64,000 nucleotides of DNA from Acidimicrobiia bacterium (lineage in GTDB: Bacteria > Actinomycetota > Acidimicrobiia > Acidimicrobiales > Bin134): assembly GCA_022826705.1 (NCBI GenBank), contig JAJDUJ010000018.1:1-64000 (forward strand), given 5' to 3'. Below, one piece after another: positions 33,749 to 43,144 of this stretch. A model generated the notes under the pieces. The model did no database searches and was not told where the DNA came from. It was given only the letters and a program-made list of their open reading frames with translations. Numbering within the stretch: position 1 is the first letter of the stretch; every line of letters begins with the position of its first letter. A program made the position numbers and the translations under genes.

Positions 33749-35869
33749 TCAATCAGCACTCCGATGCTTGGGATTGCCTGGTGGGTGAAGGCCGAGGCTG
33801 TCGAAGAGGAAGGCTCGTTGGAGCAGCAGGAGGTTCTCGGCCACCTGTTCTTGAGGGGTCATGTGGGTGACACCGGGCAACGGCAGCACCTGGTGGGGGC
33901 GGCCGGCCTCGAACAGGGTCTGGGAGAGTTGGAGGGTGTGGGCCGCGAACACGTTGTCGTCGGCCAAACCGCAGATCAACAGCAGCGGGCGGGTGAGGTC
34001 GCCGGCCAATTCCAGCAGGCTGGTGCGGGTGTAGGCCTCGGGGCTGTGGTCGGGGTGGCCCAGGTAGCGCTCGGTGTAGTGGGTGTCGTAGAGCCGCCAG
34101 TCGGTCACCGGTGCTCCGGCGATGGCGGCGTGGAACCGGTCGGGCCGGGCCAATACGGCCAAAGCGGCCAGGTAGCCGCCGAACGACCAGCCCCGAACGG
34201 CCACCCGGCTCAAGTCGAGGCGGGGGTGGCTCTGGGCCAAGGCGTCGAGGGCGTCGATCTGGTCTTCGAGCACCGGATGGGCCAGGTCGCCGGCCACCGC
34301 CCGCTCCCAAGCCGGGCCGCGGGCGGGGGTGCCCCGGCCATCGGTGATGACCACCGCGAACCCCTGGTTAGCGAACCACTGCGACACGTGGAACGGTGAG
34401 CGGGCTTTGAGCACGCGCTGGGCGTGGGGGCCGCCGTAGGGGTCGAGGAGCACCGGCAGCGGATGGCCCTCGGTTCTGCTGTCGTCCGACGGATACAGCA
34501 CCGCGGCGCGCAATTCTCGACTGCCGACGACAGAGAACCGGGGTGCCGTAGTCAACGACGGCGTGACAGCACTAGAGGTGATGGGGATGCGCTCAGTGGG
34601 GGTGATCACTTCTACCGCCGCCTCCCGGTCGGTCCCCGCGGCCCGTGCCATCACGACGGTCTCGCCTCCAGTGGCTGCGCTGTACACGCCCAGCTGGTCG
34701 CTGAGCTGTTTGAGTTCGCCTTCACCGTTGAGCTGCCAAACATGGACTTCGGTGGGGTCGTCCGACGCGGTGAACACCACCCAGTGTTCATCGGCGGCCA
34801 CCACGCTGCGGACTTGCAGGTTGTCGGGTGTGGCCTCGACGCCGTCGATCACCAGGCGCCGGGCCGAGCCCCGGTCCTCAACGGTCACCAGCCGCTCACC
34901 CATCCACTCGGGGGTACCGGGCACCAGCTCCACCCAATGCTCGTCTCTCAGGTGGGCAAATTCGGTGGTGGCACCAGTGTCAGGGTCGACCTCCAAGATC
35001 ACCACCGTGCGCTGGTCGCGGCTCTGCACGGTGATGACCGGGTTCGACCGGGGTGCCCACGCGGCCCGAGCCAGGTATTCATAGCCATCCCGATCCCAGG
35101 TCACGTCGACCCGGCTGCCGTCGAGCCCGATGACGGCCAAGGAGACGTCGGCGTTGACTGTGCCCGCGGCGGGATAGGCCATGGGCACCGGAGTCGCCGC
35201 CGGATCAGCGGGGGAGGGGATGTACCAGATAGGAACTTCGGCGGTGTCCACTCGGGCCACCAGCAAGCGCTGGCTGTCGGGAGACCACCAGAATCCCCGG
35301 CTCCGGCCCATCTCCTCGGCGGCGATGAACTCGGCCGACCCCCAGCTCACGGTGTCGCCCGGCTCGTCGATGACCTCCCGGTCGAGCCCGTCGGCCGCGG
35401 CATCCACCACTCGCAAGCCTGAGCCGGACACATAGGCCACCCGCTGCCCATCAGGTGAGGGGCGGGGATCGAATGCACCAGGCTCGACAGGGAGCGAATC
35501 GACGGTCCCTTCGGCTGCATCGGCTAGGAACACCCGGCCGTCCAAGGTGAAGGCGATCTTGGTCAGGCTTGGATCGCCGGCGTAGGCCACGATCCCCCCG
35601 CCGCTCTCCCGGGCTCGCTCTCGGCGGGCCCGCTCCGCTGGCGGCAGGTTCTCCTCGCCGGGGTCGGCCAAGAGTTCGACCGGATCGGCCGCCACACGTT
35701 CCTCGCCGGTAGCGGTGTCCAGCAGCCAGAGCCGGTTCACTGGATCGTCACCTGACTCACTGCGTAGAAAGGCCACCCGGCCTCCATTGTCAGAGACGGT
35801 GAAGCTGCGGGGTGCCCCCAGGGTGAATCCCCGGGTGCGGGCGTGCTGGCGGGGGAACGACTCGGTCAT
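33749..35869 (-). CDS. S9-family prolyl oligopeptidase / dipeptidyl peptidase IV-like protein
   Basis: 706 aa. N-terminal beta-propeller (DPP IV type), then an alpha/beta-hydrolase domain with S562 in GWSFGGY, Asp 637 or 638 in GLADDN and H669 in THMTPQE. No signal peptide is visible, so it is probably cytosolic and cuts Pro- or Ala-containing oligopeptides. The ATG overlaps the kinase stop by 4 bp (ATGA), indicating co-translation with the kinase. Confidence 0.9.
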   Translation of the reverse strand: MTESFPRQHARTRGFTLGAPRSFTVSDNGGRVAFLRSESGDDPVNRLWLLDTATGEERVAADPVELLADPGEENLPPAERARRERARESGGGIVAYAGDPSLTKIAFTLDGRVFLADAAEGTVDSLPVEPGAFDPRPSPDGQRVAYVSGSGLRVVDAAADGLDREVIDEPGDTVSWGSAEFIAAEEMGRSRGFWWSPDSQRLLVARVDTAEVPIWYIPSPADPAATPVPMAYPAAGTVNADVSLAVIGLDGSRVDVTWDRDGYEYLARAAWAPRSNPVITVQSRDQRTVVILEVDPDTGATTEFAHLRDEHWVELVPGTPEWMGERLVTVEDRGSARRLVIDGVEATPDNLQVRSVVAADEHWVVFTASDDPTEVHVWQLNGEGELKQLSDQLGVYSAATGGETVVMARAAGTDREAAVEVITPTERIPITSSAVTPSLTTAPRFSVVGSRELRAAVLYPSDDSRTEGHPLPVLLDPYGGPHAQRVLKARSPFHVSQWFANQGFAVVITDGRGTPARGPAWERAVAGDLAHPVLEDQIDALDALAQSHPRLDLSRVAVRGWSFGGYLAALAVLARPDRFHAAIAGAPVTDWRLYDTHYTERYLGHPDHSPEAYTRTSLLELAGDLTRPLLLICGLADDNVFAAHTLQLSQTLFEAGRPHQVLPLPGVTHMTPQEQVAENLLLLQRAFLFDSLGLHPPGNPKHRSAD

Positions 35870-36849
35870 AGCGCGCCGAATGAATCTAGGTCGGCCGCAG
35901 CCGTCGCGGTGCGGTTGACCAGGACCAGTGAGGTGGATTTGGGCATCATCACGCCCACTGCGGCGGTCACCAGCATGGCCTCAACCGCGTAGACCACATT
36001 GCGGCGATAGGCCAGCCAGGCACTGTCGAAGTCCGGAGCGACCGAGCCGAGTTGGCGCAGATAGCCGGCTAGCAGATCCCTCTCGACGGTCCGACGAGTG
36101 TCGGGGTCGAGCGAAGTGGCCAGCAGATAGGCCACGTCTCGGGCCCAAGGCCCCGCCCGGCACAGCTGCCAATCGACAAGTCCGGGGCGGCCGTCGGTGG
36201 TGACAAATTGGTTCCCCGGGTGGCAGTCGTTATGGATCAGGGTGGTCGGTCCGGCCGACATTGCCTCCTGAGCCGCCCGCCGGTCGCGGGCATAGCGGGC
36301 GATGGACTGGTGCAGCGTCTCCGGTACCGCCGAGGCAACTCGCCAGAGCCCAATGCGGCAGAGCGAGGGGCTGAGCAACGCCCCCAGCAACAATTCTCGT
36401 CGAGGATTGCGAGCCAGCCACGGATGCGACTCAGTGCGCCCCCACCATTCTCGGTGCATGTCGGCCAAAGACTCCAGTAGCGACGCGGCCTCATCGGCGC
36501 CGAGGGTGTCGGCGGAATTCCGCAGGGTCGCGCCGGCGTCAACCAAATCCTCCAGGATCACGATGAAGCCACTCCGGAAGTGGTCGGCGCCGTAGCAGCG
36601 GGGAGTGGCGATGGGAACCTGGTCGCGTAATTCGGTGTAGAACCTGACTTCGGCCCGACTCAGCCGAGGTATGGCGACAAAAGCCCGAGCGACCAGCGAG
36701 CGGGATGGTTGCTTGACGAACACAGCCAACTCTTTGCCACCGGCCAAGTACACCCAAGCCCGGGTTCTTCGCGTGGTGCCCGACTGGGAGTTGAGGATCT
36801 CGATCCCCTCTACCGGTCGACCGAGCAGCTGGCTCTTGAGTTTCCTCAG
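35866..36849 (-). CDS. APH-type small-molecule kinase, probable CTG start
   Basis: 327 aa from CTG 36849. The Brenner motif is LIHNDCHPGNQF and the metal Asp region is GLVDWQLCRAGPW; AVFVKQPS looks like the N-lobe lysine. The first in-frame ATG/GTG/TTG (GTG 36753) would delete the N-lobe strands before that lysine. Translation of the sequence before it (LKSQLLGRPVEGIEI, SGTTRRTRAWVYL) looks like real N-lobe. CTG 36849 overlaps the CysS stop (CTGA) and has GGAG 6 nt upstream. Substrate unknown; this family phosphorylates aminoglycosides, choline or ecdysteroid-like alcohols. Confidence 0.75.
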   Translation of the reverse strand: MRKLKSQLLGRPVEGIEILNSQSGTTRRTRAWVYLAGGKELAVFVKQPSRSLVARAFVAIPRLSRAEVRFYTELRDQVPIATPRCYGADHFRSGFIVILEDLVDAGATLRNSADTLGADEAASLLESLADMHREWWGRTESHPWLARNPRRELLLGALLSPSLCRIGLWRVASAVPETLHQSIARYARDRRAAQEAMSAGPTTLIHNDCHPGNQFVTTDGRPGLVDWQLCRAGPWARDVAYLLATSLDPDTRRTVERDLLAGYLRQLGSVAPDFDSAWLAYRRNVVYAVEAMLVTAAVGVMMPKSTSLVLVNRTATAAADLDSFGAL

Positions 36850-38228
36850 GACTTTCTCCAGATCGTGCCGCCGGGGGTGTCCTCCAACACGATTCCCCGG
36901 GCGGTGAGCTCGTCGCGGATGCGGTCGGCAGTGGCGAAATCCTTGGCACTGCGGGCCTCGTCCCGTTCGGCCAGCAGCTTCTCCACCTCTGCGGCCAAAG
37001 CGTCGTCGCCCGCTTGGTTGTTGCTCGCCAAGGTGAGGCCCAAGGCACCAGTCAGGTCGACCACCGTTGCGTGGTCCGCAGCCGCCCGGTCGGTGTCTCC
37101 GGCATCCAGCGCGGCGTTCGCCTCCCGGACCAAGTCGAACACCACCGCCAGACCGGCGGGAGTGCCAAAGTCGTCGTCCATTGCCGCGGTGAACCGGGCA
37201 ACCGCATCGGGATCAGGCGTTGCCCCTTGATCCAGGCCTGCGGCGGTGGCCCGGCGGTGCCAGGCTCGGAGCCGGTCGAGCGCCCCTGAAGCGCCGGCCA
37301 GGGCATCGTCGCTCAGTTCCATGACCGTGCGGTAATGGGTTTGCAGCATCAACAGCCGCAGCACCTGGGGCTCATAGGCATCGAGCAGGTCGGACATGGT
37401 GGTGAAGTTGCCCAGCGACTTGGCCATCTTCTCGCCGTTCACGTTGAGCATGGCTCCATGGATCCAATGGCGGGCGAAGTCCAGCTCTGCCCCTTCGGCC
37501 TCGGCCACCTCGTTCTGATGATGGGGGAAAGCCAGATCGTCGCCCCCGCCATGGATGTCGAACGTCTCGCCCAGAAGGTCAGTGGCCATGGCCACGCATT
37601 CAATGTGCCAGCCGGGTCGGCCCGGTCCCCATGGGGAGTCCCACACTGGCTCGCCCGGCTTGGCCGCCTTCCAGAGGGCGAAGTCCAAGGGATCGGCCTT
37701 TTCGACGTCCACCTCCACCCGGGCGCCGGCACCCTCCCGCAGCTCCTCGGGGGTGCGCGCGATCAGATCGCCGTAGCGGTCGTGGGCGGCCACCGAGAAG
37801 TACACGCCCTTGCCCTCGATGGCGTAGGCCGCGCCCCGATCCACCAGATCGCTGATGAACTCGAGCATCTCGGTTACATATTGGGTGGCGTGGGGCTGGT
37901 GGTCGGGCCGAGCGATGCCAAACCGGTCCATCTGCTCGGTATAGACCTGCTCGTACCGGGTCGCCAGCTCGGTTTCGGTGGTCCCGGTCTCAGCGGCGCG
38001 GGCGATGATCTTGTCGTCGATGTCGGTGATATTCGACACGAACACAACCTCGAAACCCCGCCACTGGAGGTAGCGGCGGATCATGTCGAATGTGAACGCG
38101 GTGCGGGCGTGGCCCACGTGGGGGTCGTCGTACACCGTAGGCCCGCACACATACATCGACACCCGACCATCAACCAGCGGCTCGAACGGCACGATCTCCC
38201 GAAGCCGAGTGTCATAGAACGAGACCAC
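36846..38228 (-). CDS. cysS: Cysteinyl-tRNA synthetase
   Basis: 460 aa class I synthetase charging tRNA-Cys. HIGH-type motif HVGHAR, zinc-site CGPTVYD and ECVAMA, and KMSKS-type KMAKSLGNF are intact. Sequence CGPTVYD rather than CGITPYD argues for CysS over the mycothiol enzyme MshC. The GTG start has TAGCCT 6 nt upstream. It heads an overlapping run with the kinase and S9 peptidase. It is the best housekeeping anchor in this window. Confidence 0.95.
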   Translation of the reverse strand: MVSFYDTRLREIVPFEPLVDGRVSMYVCGPTVYDDPHVGHARTAFTFDMIRRYLQWRGFEVVFVSNITDIDDKIIARAAETGTTETELATRYEQVYTEQMDRFGIARPDHQPHATQYVTEMLEFISDLVDRGAAYAIEGKGVYFSVAAHDRYGDLIARTPEELREGAGARVEVDVEKADPLDFALWKAAKPGEPVWDSPWGPGRPGWHIECVAMATDLLGETFDIHGGGDDLAFPHHQNEVAEAEGAELDFARHWIHGAMLNVNGEKMAKSLGNFTTMSDLLDAYEPQVLRLLMLQTHYRTVMELSDDALAGASGALDRLRAWHRRATAAGLDQGATPDPDAVARFTAAMDDDFGTPAGLAVVFDLVREANAALDAGDTDRAAADHATVVDLTGALGLTLASNNQAGDDALAAEVEKLLAERDEARSAKDFATADRIRDELTARGIVLEDTPGGTIWRKS

Positions 38229-38234
38229 GCCAGA

Positions 38235-38240
38235 AGGCTA
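38235..38240 (-). promoter_or_regulatory. Candidate -10 box for cysS
   Basis: TAGCCT on the minus strand, 6 nt before GTG 38228. Confidence 0.45.
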
Positions 38241-38290
38241 GCTATCGCCTCCGCCCATGCTGCCATCCGTTTGACGGGATGCCAGAGGGT

Positions 38291-38296
38291 TACAGT
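38291..38296 (+). promoter_or_regulatory. Candidate -10 box for the MFS transporter
   Basis: TACAGT, 6 nt before GTG 38303. Confidence 0.45.
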
Positions 38297-38302
38297 CGTT
38301 CG

Positions 38303-39712
38303 GTGATGCAGCAAGCAGCCGTGGACCCGGCGGTGATGCGCCGGGCCTGGCTGGTGCTGGTGGTGGTGAGCTTGGCCAGCTTCCAGACGGCCATGGCGCT
38401 GTCGATCATCTTCGTGGTCTATGCCGACCTGAAGGAGTCCTTTCCCCACGCCAGCGAGGCCGAGCTGTCTTGGGTTATCAACTCCTTCACCATCGTCGGA
38501 GCGGCCACTCTGGTTATCTGCGGGGTCCTGGGCGAGCGGTGGGGACGGCGAAGAACTTTGATGGCCGGCATCGCCGTGTTCACCCTGGCATCGGCGGGGG
38601 CTGCACTGGCGCCCAGCACCGGCGTGCTCATCGTGGCCCGGGCTCTCCAGGGGTTCGGAACGTCGCTGAGCCTGCCCATGGGGGCGGCCATCGTGATCGA
38701 GGCATTCCCGGTAGCCCGCCGGGGAACCGGCGTGGGCGCGTGGTCGGCCAACGGCGCGGTGGCCGCGGCCATGGGACCATCGGTGGGCGCCTTGCTGGTG
38801 CATGTGGGCGACTGGCGGTGGGCATTCTGGCTCAACGTGCCCTTCGGGGTGATCGCGCTGGCCTTTATCGGGAAGGTCATCCAAGAGCACCGCAATCCGC
38901 AGACCCCAGAGCTGCCCGATCGCCTGGGAGCGCTCATGGTGTTGGCCGGCGTCGGCGGGGTGGTGTTCGCCCTGGTGCAGAGCCGGGAGTGGTCATGGGC
39001 CGATCCGGTGGTGCTGGCGGCCTTGATCGGAGGGCCTCTGGTGCTTGTGCTGCTGGCCTGGAGATCGATGCGTCACCGATTGCCCGTTATCGACCCCAGC
39101 CTGTTCGCATTCAAGAGCTTTCGGCTGGGGAACTACGGGATGCTGGTGTTCTCCATCGCATTCTTCGGGCACCAGTTTGTGGGGGTGAACTACCTCACCA
39201 TCGTCTGGGAGCTGACCATATTCGAGGCCGGAATGCTGCTGACCCCGGTGTTCGTGTTCACCGGCCTGCTATCGGCCCTGTCGGGCCGGTGGGCCGACCG
39301 GTGGGGACCGGCCAGATTCGTTGTCGCTGGGAGCCTCATGTGGACGGGGGGAATGGTGTGGCAGTGGGTCACGCTGGGGGGCGAGGAGGATCTTGTGGCC
39401 TGGGTGCTCAGCGTGACGCTGGCGGGAATCGGACCGGGCTTGGTGTGGGGATCGCTGTTCGCGGTGATGGTGGCTGATCTGCCCAGCGATTTCCTGGCAT
39501 CAGGATCCAGCGTGTCTCAGACCATGATGCGGGTGGGAAACGCCTTCGGCGTTGCCATCGCGGTGACCGTCATCGGCGCCACGCTGGCGGATGGCCAGAT
39601 CGGCAACCTCGGCACCAGCTATATCATGCTGGCTGCCGGGGGCGCGGTGACTGCGGTGCTGGGAGTGCGTTGCACCCAGCCCAGGGGCATGCCGGCCCTC
39701 GTGTTGAAATAA
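38303..39712 (+). CDS. MFS transporter, DHA2 (EmrB/QacA-like) type
   Basis: About 470 aa with 14 predicted membrane spans, drug/proton antiporter type. After the first span comes the motif A-like region LGERWGRRRTLMAGI; later regions such as RALQGFGTSLSLPMGAAIV and GAWSANGAVAAAMGPSVG match the DHA2 group. It may export hydrophobic compounds or products. GTG 38303 is chosen because TACAGT lies 6 nt before; ATG 38306 or 38279 are alternatives. Confidence 0.87.
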   Translation: MMQQAAVDPAVMRRAWLVLVVVSLASFQTAMALSIIFVVYADLKESFPHASEAELSWVINSFTIVGAATLVICGVLGERWGRRRTLMAGIAVFTLASAGAALAPSTGVLIVARALQGFGTSLSLPMGAAIVIEAFPVARRGTGVGAWSANGAVAAAMGPSVGALLVHVGDWRWAFWLNVPFGVIALAFIGKVIQEHRNPQTPELPDRLGALMVLAGVGGVVFALVQSREWSWADPVVLAALIGGPLVLVLLAWRSMRHRLPVIDPSLFAFKSFRLGNYGMLVFSIAFFGHQFVGVNYLTIVWELTIFEAGMLLTPVFVFTGLLSALSGRWADRWGPARFVVAGSLMWTGGMVWQWVTLGGEEDLVAWVLSVTLAGIGPGLVWGSLFAVMVADLPSDFLASGSSVSQTMMRVGNAFGVAIAVTVIGATLADGQIGNLGTSYIMLAAGGAVTAVLGVRCTQPRGMPALVLK

Positions 39713-39715
39713 AGT
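39710..39715 (+). promoter_or_regulatory. Candidate -10 box for the VOC / molybdenum hydroxylase run
   Basis: TAAAGT, 7 nt before ATG 39723; its first three bases are the MFS stop codon TAA, so it may be coincidence. Confidence 0.3.
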
Positions 39716-39722
39716 CAAGGGG

Positions 39723-40127
39723 ATGAGCACTGCTGTCAAGGGTCTGGTTGCCTACGCCCACGTGAATATCCCGGTGACCGATGTGGAAGCCGCCGATGCC
39801 TTCTACATCGAGAAGCTGGGGCTGGAGAAGCTCCCCCGGCCCGACTTCGGAGGGTTCGATGGGTCGTGGCTGCGGTTGGGTCCCTCCCAGCTACACCTGA
39901 GCAAGGTGGACGAAATGCCTGACAGCGCCGGGGTCATGTCCCACTTCGCTCTCTTCATTCCTGCCGACGAATTCGACGCCACCATGGCCGAGTTGGCCGA
40001 GCGGGGTGTGGAGTTCTTCATCGAGCCAAACGAGCGGGATGACTTCGGCGTGGCAGTGCGATCGGCCTTCGCCCGTGATCCCGATGGGAACCTCATCGAG
40101 TTCACCGACGTCGCCTTATTCGAGTGA
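39723..40127 (+). CDS. VOC-superfamily (glyoxalase/dioxygenase-like) protein
   Basis: 134 aa. Two beta-alpha-beta-beta-beta modules; metal-binding candidates are His in YAHVNIPV, His in MSHFALF and Glu in LIEFTDV. Family members include glyoxalase I, extradiol dioxygenases and epimerases; the reaction is not decidable. Located 31 nt before the molybdenum hydroxylase subunit. Confidence 0.78.
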   Translation: MSTAVKGLVAYAHVNIPVTDVEAADAFYIEKLGLEKLPRPDFGGFDGSWLRLGPSQLHLSKVDEMPDSAGVMSHFALFIPADEFDATMAELAERGVEFFIEPNERDDFGVAVRSAFARDPDGNLIEFTDVALFE

Positions 40128-40158
40128 TGGAGGTCCTCACTCGGACCAATTGAGACTC

Positions 40159-42414
40159 ATGCCCTCGATTCTCGGTCACCCGGTTCTGCGAAGGGAAGAT
40201 CCCCGCTTCCTCACCGGCCAGGGCGCGTTCGTGGCCAATCTGGTGCCACCCGAAGCCGCCCATGTCGTGTATGTGACATCGACAGAGCCCCATGCCCGGC
40301 TGCGGTCGGTGGATGTAGAGGCCGCCGTAGCCGCTCCTGGAGTGCTCGGGGTGTTCACTGCTGCTGACATCGACCCCGACGTGGTGGTGTACCCCCCGCC
40401 GTTTCCCGGCATGAACGATCAGATGGCCCGGACCATGCTGGCTGGCGAGGTGGTCCGCTACGTGGGTGAGCCGGTGGCTGCGGTGGTGGCCGATGAGCCG
40501 GAGCTTGCCGCCGACGCGGCTGACATGGTGACGGTGGACTACGAGCCGCGGCCCCCGCTGGTCGATCTAGAGGCCTCGCTGCGGGGCGATGTGGTGCTGT
40601 TCGAGGGCATTGATGATCAGACGGTGTATCGGTGTGGGGCGGGCCAGGCGCCCGACTTTGAAGCGTGCGAGGTGGTGGTGCGGGCCCGGTTCCTCAACCA
40701 GCGAGTGTCGGCGGCGCCCATTGAGGCCCGAACGGGCTTCTCCTACTGGGAGGGCGACCAGCTGATCCACCACACCGCCACCCAGGGCAGCCACAACGTG
40801 AAGACGGCGTTGATGGGCATCTACCGCTTGGATCCCGACCAGGTGCTGGTGATTACCCCCGATGTGGGTGGCAGCTTCGGCGCCAAGTTCCGCTGCTACC
40901 CCGAGGAGGCCCTTCTCGGCTGGCTGGCCCGTCGCTTGAGCCGCCCGTGTGCTTGGGCGGAGACCCGCACTCAGTCGATGACCGGGCTGGGCAGTGGCCG
41001 GGGCCAGATCCAGGATGTGGTGGTGGGCGGTAGCCGGTACGGGCGGATTACCGCCTTGCAGATCGAGGTGATCCAAGACAGCGGGGCTTATCCGCTCATT
41101 GCCGGGTTCTTGCCCCGTATGACCATGGCCATGTTCACCGGGGTCTACGACATCGCCAGTGCCGGATACCAAGCGGTTTCAGTGCCCACCTCCACCACAC
41201 CCAATGGAGCCTTCCGAGGGGCCGGTCGGCCTGAAGCGACCTCGGCTATCGAACGGGCGGTGGACCTGTTCGCCGCGGAGGTCGAGATGGACCCCGCCGA
41301 GGTGCGCCGCCGCAACTTCATCGACCCGGAGGCGTTTCCCCACACCACTGTGTCGGGTATGAGCCACGACTCTGGCGACTACGGCCGGGCCTTGGATCTT
41401 GCGCTTGAGACGGCTGGCTACGACGATCTGCGGGCTGAGCAGGCTGCTCGTCGGGTCAACGGCTCGGGAACGCTCATGGGAATCGGCTTGTCCACATATG
41501 TGGAGGTCACCGCCACAACTGGGGCGGGGGATTTCGCCTCGGTGGAACTGGATACCGATGGCACGGTGAAGGCGGTGACCAGTTCCACGCCCCACGGCCA
41601 AGGCCACGAGACGGTGTGGCCGATGATCGTGGCCGATGTGCTGGGCCTCGAATTGGATCGAGTGATGGCGGTGGGCGGCAATACCGACTGCACTCCCCGG
41701 GGACAGGTCACCGGCGGGTCGCGCTCGGCCCAGATCGTGGGGTCGATGCTGGCTGACGCCTCCCAGAAGCTGGTGGAGCAGGTACTGCCGACGGCTGCCG
41801 ATCTGTTGGAGGCCGCGGTTAGCGATGTGGTTCACGATCGCGATGGCGGGTGTTTTCATGTGGCCGGAACCCCGGTGGTTTCAGTGGGATGGGGGGCGGT
41901 GGCCGCCGCACTGGACGCCCCTCTGACCGTGGAGTCGGATTTCGAGTCCGGGGGCCAGACCTTCCCGTTCGGCGCCCATGTGGCTGTGGTGGAAGTCGAC
42001 GCTGAGACCGGCCGGACAGAGTTGGTGCGGCTGGTGGCCGTGGACGACGCCGGCACTGTGTTGAACCCGCTCATCTTTGAGGGTCAGATTCACGGGGGAA
42101 TCGCCGGGGGTGTTGCCCAGGCCCTCATGGAGGAGGTGGCCTACGACGCTGATGCCAACCCGCTCACCACCAATTTTGCCGATTACCCGGTGATCTCGGC
42201 GGCCGAGCTCCCTAGTTTCGAGCTGATCAGTTCCGAAACTCCCACCGATCGGAACCTGCTGGGGGCCAAGGGCATCGGCGAAGCGGGCACCGTCGGGGCG
42301 ACCGCCGCAGTGCAGAATGCGGTGATCGATGCCCTCGCTCCCTATGGCGTCCGTCATCTGGACATGCCGTTGTCACCTCAACGAGTGTGGAAGGCCATGC
42401 AGGACCATGTCTGA
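40159..42414 (+). CDS. Xanthine dehydrogenase-family molybdopterin-binding subunit (orphan, 2)
   Basis: 751 aa, homolog of 22495-24729. It starts at ATG 40159, giving the family N terminus ILGHPVLRREDPRFLTGQGAF; molybdopterin motifs GGSFGAKFRCYPEE and the catalytic Glu in GAKGIGEAGT are visible. No FAD or iron-sulfur subunit accompanies it. The last 8 bp overlap the PlsC start, so the two are coupled. Confidence 0.88.
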   Translation: MPSILGHPVLRREDPRFLTGQGAFVANLVPPEAAHVVYVTSTEPHARLRSVDVEAAVAAPGVLGVFTAADIDPDVVVYPPPFPGMNDQMARTMLAGEVVRYVGEPVAAVVADEPELAADAADMVTVDYEPRPPLVDLEASLRGDVVLFEGIDDQTVYRCGAGQAPDFEACEVVVRARFLNQRVSAAPIEARTGFSYWEGDQLIHHTATQGSHNVKTALMGIYRLDPDQVLVITPDVGGSFGAKFRCYPEEALLGWLARRLSRPCAWAETRTQSMTGLGSGRGQIQDVVVGGSRYGRITALQIEVIQDSGAYPLIAGFLPRMTMAMFTGVYDIASAGYQAVSVPTSTTPNGAFRGAGRPEATSAIERAVDLFAAEVEMDPAEVRRRNFIDPEAFPHTTVSGMSHDSGDYGRALDLALETAGYDDLRAEQAARRVNGSGTLMGIGLSTYVEVTATTGAGDFASVELDTDGTVKAVTSSTPHGQGHETVWPMIVADVLGLELDRVMAVGGNTDCTPRGQVTGGSRSAQIVGSMLADASQKLVEQVLPTAADLLEAAVSDVVHDRDGGCFHVAGTPVVSVGWGAVAAALDAPLTVESDFESGGQTFPFGAHVAVVEVDAETGRTELVRLVAVDDAGTVLNPLIFEGQIHGGIAGGVAQALMEEVAYDADANPLTTNFADYPVISAAELPSFELISSETPTDRNLLGAKGIGEAGTVGATAAVQNAVIDALAPYGVRHLDMPLSPQRVWKAMQDHV

Positions 42415-43144
42415 ACAGCATTTGGAAGAGCGGGTGCTGGCCATCTGGCAGACCCGTCGGGCCCAGGCTCTCTACTGGTTGTTGCGGGCGATTATCCGGT
42501 TAGTGGGGCGCTTCTATCTGCGGACCAGAATGGTCGGCGCCGAGCGGCTGAGAATCGAAGGGGCGTTTATCATCGCCCCAGTACACCGGTCGAATCTTGA
42601 CGGTCCATTGGTGAACTCCCGATGCCCCCGAAAGGTGCGATCGCTGGCCAAGATCGAGATGTTCAAAGGGAAGGTAGGCACCTGGATCAGTGCCATGATC
42701 GGATCATTCCCCGTGCACCGGGGGGCGGGAGACCGCCGGTCGCTGCAAGCGGCCGTGGGACTGCTGCGACGGGGCGAGCCGTTGCTGGTGTTCCCTGAGG
42801 GCACTCGCCATTCGGGTCGGCAGGTGGGGGAGATTTTCGGGGGCGCTGCCTTTTTGGCTGCTCGAACCGGAGTGCCGATCCTCCCGGTGGGCATTGCTGG
42901 CACGGAGGAGGCCATGCCGCCCAAGGCCAAGTTCCTACGGAGGGTGCCGGTGTCCATCGTGATCGGTGAACCACTCCTGCCTCCCGACACCGAGAACGGT
43001 CGGTTGTCGTCCCACCAGCGCAGCGAATTCACCGTCCGCCTGCGAGAAGCCATGCAAACGGCTATGGACGAGGCCGTGGAGTTGGCGTCAACCCGCCGCA
43101 CCCGTCGCCGCCGACGTTCCAAGCGCGATGATGAGGTGCAGTGA
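42407..43144 (+). CDS. 1-acyl-glycerol-3-phosphate acyltransferase (PlsC)-family protein
   Basis: 245 aa membrane-associated acyltransferase. HX4D motif HRSNLD and FPEGTR motif are intact; the C terminus is strongly basic (RRTRRRRRSKR). It should acylate lysophosphatidate or another alcohol using acyl-CoA or acyl-ACP. ATG 42407 overlaps the upstream gene by 8 bp; the final GTGA overlaps the cupin start. Confidence 0.87.
   Translation: MSEQHLEERVLAIWQTRRAQALYWLLRAIIRLVGRFYLRTRMVGAERLRIEGAFIIAPVHRSNLDGPLVNSRCPRKVRSLAKIEMFKGKVGTWISAMIGSFPVHRGAGDRRSLQAAVGLLRRGEPLLVFPEGTRHSGRQVGEIFGGAAFLAARTGVPILPVGIAGTEEAMPPKAKFLRRVPVSIVIGEPLLPPDTENGRLSSHQRSEFTVRLREAMQTAMDEAVELASTRRTRRRRRSKRDDEVQ

Noticed and set aside
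36846-38228. Call as MshC (mycothiol ligase)
   Set aside because: The CGPTVYD/HVGHAR motifs and length are those of CysS, not CGITPYD of MshC.
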